DNA of 5,600 nucleotides, from positions 1 to 5,600 of the forward strand of contig JAJYWW010000012.1 in NCBI GenBank assembly GCA_021791295.1, read 5' to 3'. The position numbers and the translations under genes are program-made. Under the pieces are notes generated by a model. That model was not told where the DNA came from and did not search any database. It was given only the letters and a program-made list of their open reading frames with translations. Source of the stretch: a bacterium (GTDB lineage: Bacteria; SZUA-79; Acidulodesulfobacterales; Acidulodesulfobacteraceae). This document shows, one piece after another, positions 5,139-5,600 of this stretch. Positions within the stretch are counted from its first letter, which is position 1, and each line of letters starts with the position of its first letter.

Positions 5139-5600
5139 TTAAAAAATTATTTTAAGCGCAGATATTTTTTTTTGCAGATTGCGGCGGCTCATGCCGATAA
5201 TTTGAGCTGTTTTAGTTACGTTGTTTCCGTTTTCTTTTAGTTTGCGAATCAGGTATGCTTTTTCAAAATTTTCTTTTGCCTGCTGGAATAAATCGGCAGA
5301 CATAATACTTTCGATATTATTTGAGTCTTCATGGCGCAATATATTTTCGCCGGATGAATAGTCGCGGCAAGATTGATTCACGATAACGTTTTCTTGTTCC
5401 GCAATAAAATTGCCTTTATTTTCCTGAATCGCAGGATACTTGATTTTTAATTCCGCGGCAACGTCTTCGGCGGTTACTTTATTATATAGATTTAAAATAG
5501 AAAACCTTTCTATAATATTTTTAAGTTCCCTGACGTTTCCCGGCCAGCTATAACCTTGCAGTAACTCCAAAGCGGAACGGTCTATCTCTAATCTGCCGGT
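5139..5600 (-). CDS. Sigma-54 enhancer-binding protein (NtrC/NtrX-like), C-terminal part
   Basis: The frame is open to the window edge and gives the last 153 residues of a bacterial enhancer-binding protein. These proteins use an AAA+ ATPase to remodel sigma-54 RNA polymerase. Residues 1-37 of the visible part contain the end of the AAA+ domain, with the hallmark GYSWPGNVRELKNIIER (16-32), the sensor II region. VTAEDV follows at 42-47. A variable linker at 50-104 leads to FEKAYLIRKLKENGNN (112-127) and a Fis-type helix-turn-helix, VTKTAQIIGMSRRNLQKKI (128-146), that binds enhancer DNA. The layout before the helix-turn-helix resembles NtrX/NtrC-type response regulators. The ATPase core (Walker A and B, GAFTGA) and any receiver domain lie outside the window, so the input signal is unknown. 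The stop at 5141-5139 is 23 bp before the -35 of the next operon. That operon's promoter is sigma-70 type, so the regulator is a neighbour, not a demonstrated controller. No terminator hairpin follows it. Confidence 0.93.
   Translation of the reverse strand, partial: TGRLEIDRSALELLQGYSWPGNVRELKNIIERFSILNLYNKVTAEDVAAELKIKYPAIQENKGNFIAEQENVIVNQSCRDYSSGENILRHEDSNNIESIMSADLFQQAKENFEKAYLIRKLKENGNNVTKTAQIIGMSRRNLQKKISALKIIF

Noticed and set aside
5090..5140. A TGG-N10-TTGA stretch upstream of the polytopic gene, considered as a sigma-54 -24/-12 element because an activator gene is adjacent.
   Set aside because: It lacks the -12 GC and the spacing is wrong for the TGGCAC-N5-TTGC pattern. The sigma-70 promoter at the same place is much stronger.

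Overview
This AT-rich window carries genes on the minus strand only, so transcription runs from high to low coordinates. The protein set points to a diderm (Gram-negative-type) bacterium. There is a likely outer-membrane beta-barrel with a signal peptide and a terminal Phe, and the tail of a sigma-54-dependent activator. The low GC, Lys/Asn/Ile-rich proteins and NtrX/NtrC-type regulator would fit an AT-rich deltaproteobacterial or related uncultured lineage. That placement is a guess, because no marker gene is present.

In order of transcription the layout is as follows. (1) 5600-5139 is the C-terminal 153 residues of a sigma-54 enhancer-binding protein. (2) 5138-5007 is a regulatory gap with a near-consensus sigma-70 promoter (TTGACA, 17 bp, TATAGT). 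A long interrupted dyad in it would fold at the extreme 5' end of the transcript. (3) 5006-3774 is a polytopic membrane protein ending in a zinc ribbon. (4) 3685-2618 is a single-span protein with an N-terminal zinc ribbon, a Lys/Asn-rich stalk and a C-terminal beta-rich, Ig-like domain. (5) 2546-2199 is a small TM2-like membrane protein. (6) 2095-1367 is a LemA-family protein with an added C-terminal zinc ribbon. (7) 1301-18 is a predicted outer-membrane beta-barrel whose start codon lies inside four tandem TATGG repeats. (8) At the left edge, positions 14-10 carry a Shine-Dalgarno sequence for a further minus-strand gene beginning just outside the window.

The gaps between genes 3 to 7 are 65 to 103 bp and hold no recognisable terminator. 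One promoter at 5116-5088 could therefore serve the whole set, although internal promoters cannot be excluded. The unifying theme is an envelope cluster: four consecutive inner-membrane proteins, three with a CxxC-N(10-11)-CxxC zinc ribbon, followed by an outer-membrane protein. I infer, without proof, that they form or regulate a shared envelope complex. The observations most worth checking are the start-codon pentanucleotide repeat (possible phase variation of a surface protein) and the repeated zinc-ribbon decoration of unrelated membrane proteins. No CRISPR array, tRNA, rRNA, insertion sequence or integrase was seen. No gene-free stretch exceeds about 135 bp.
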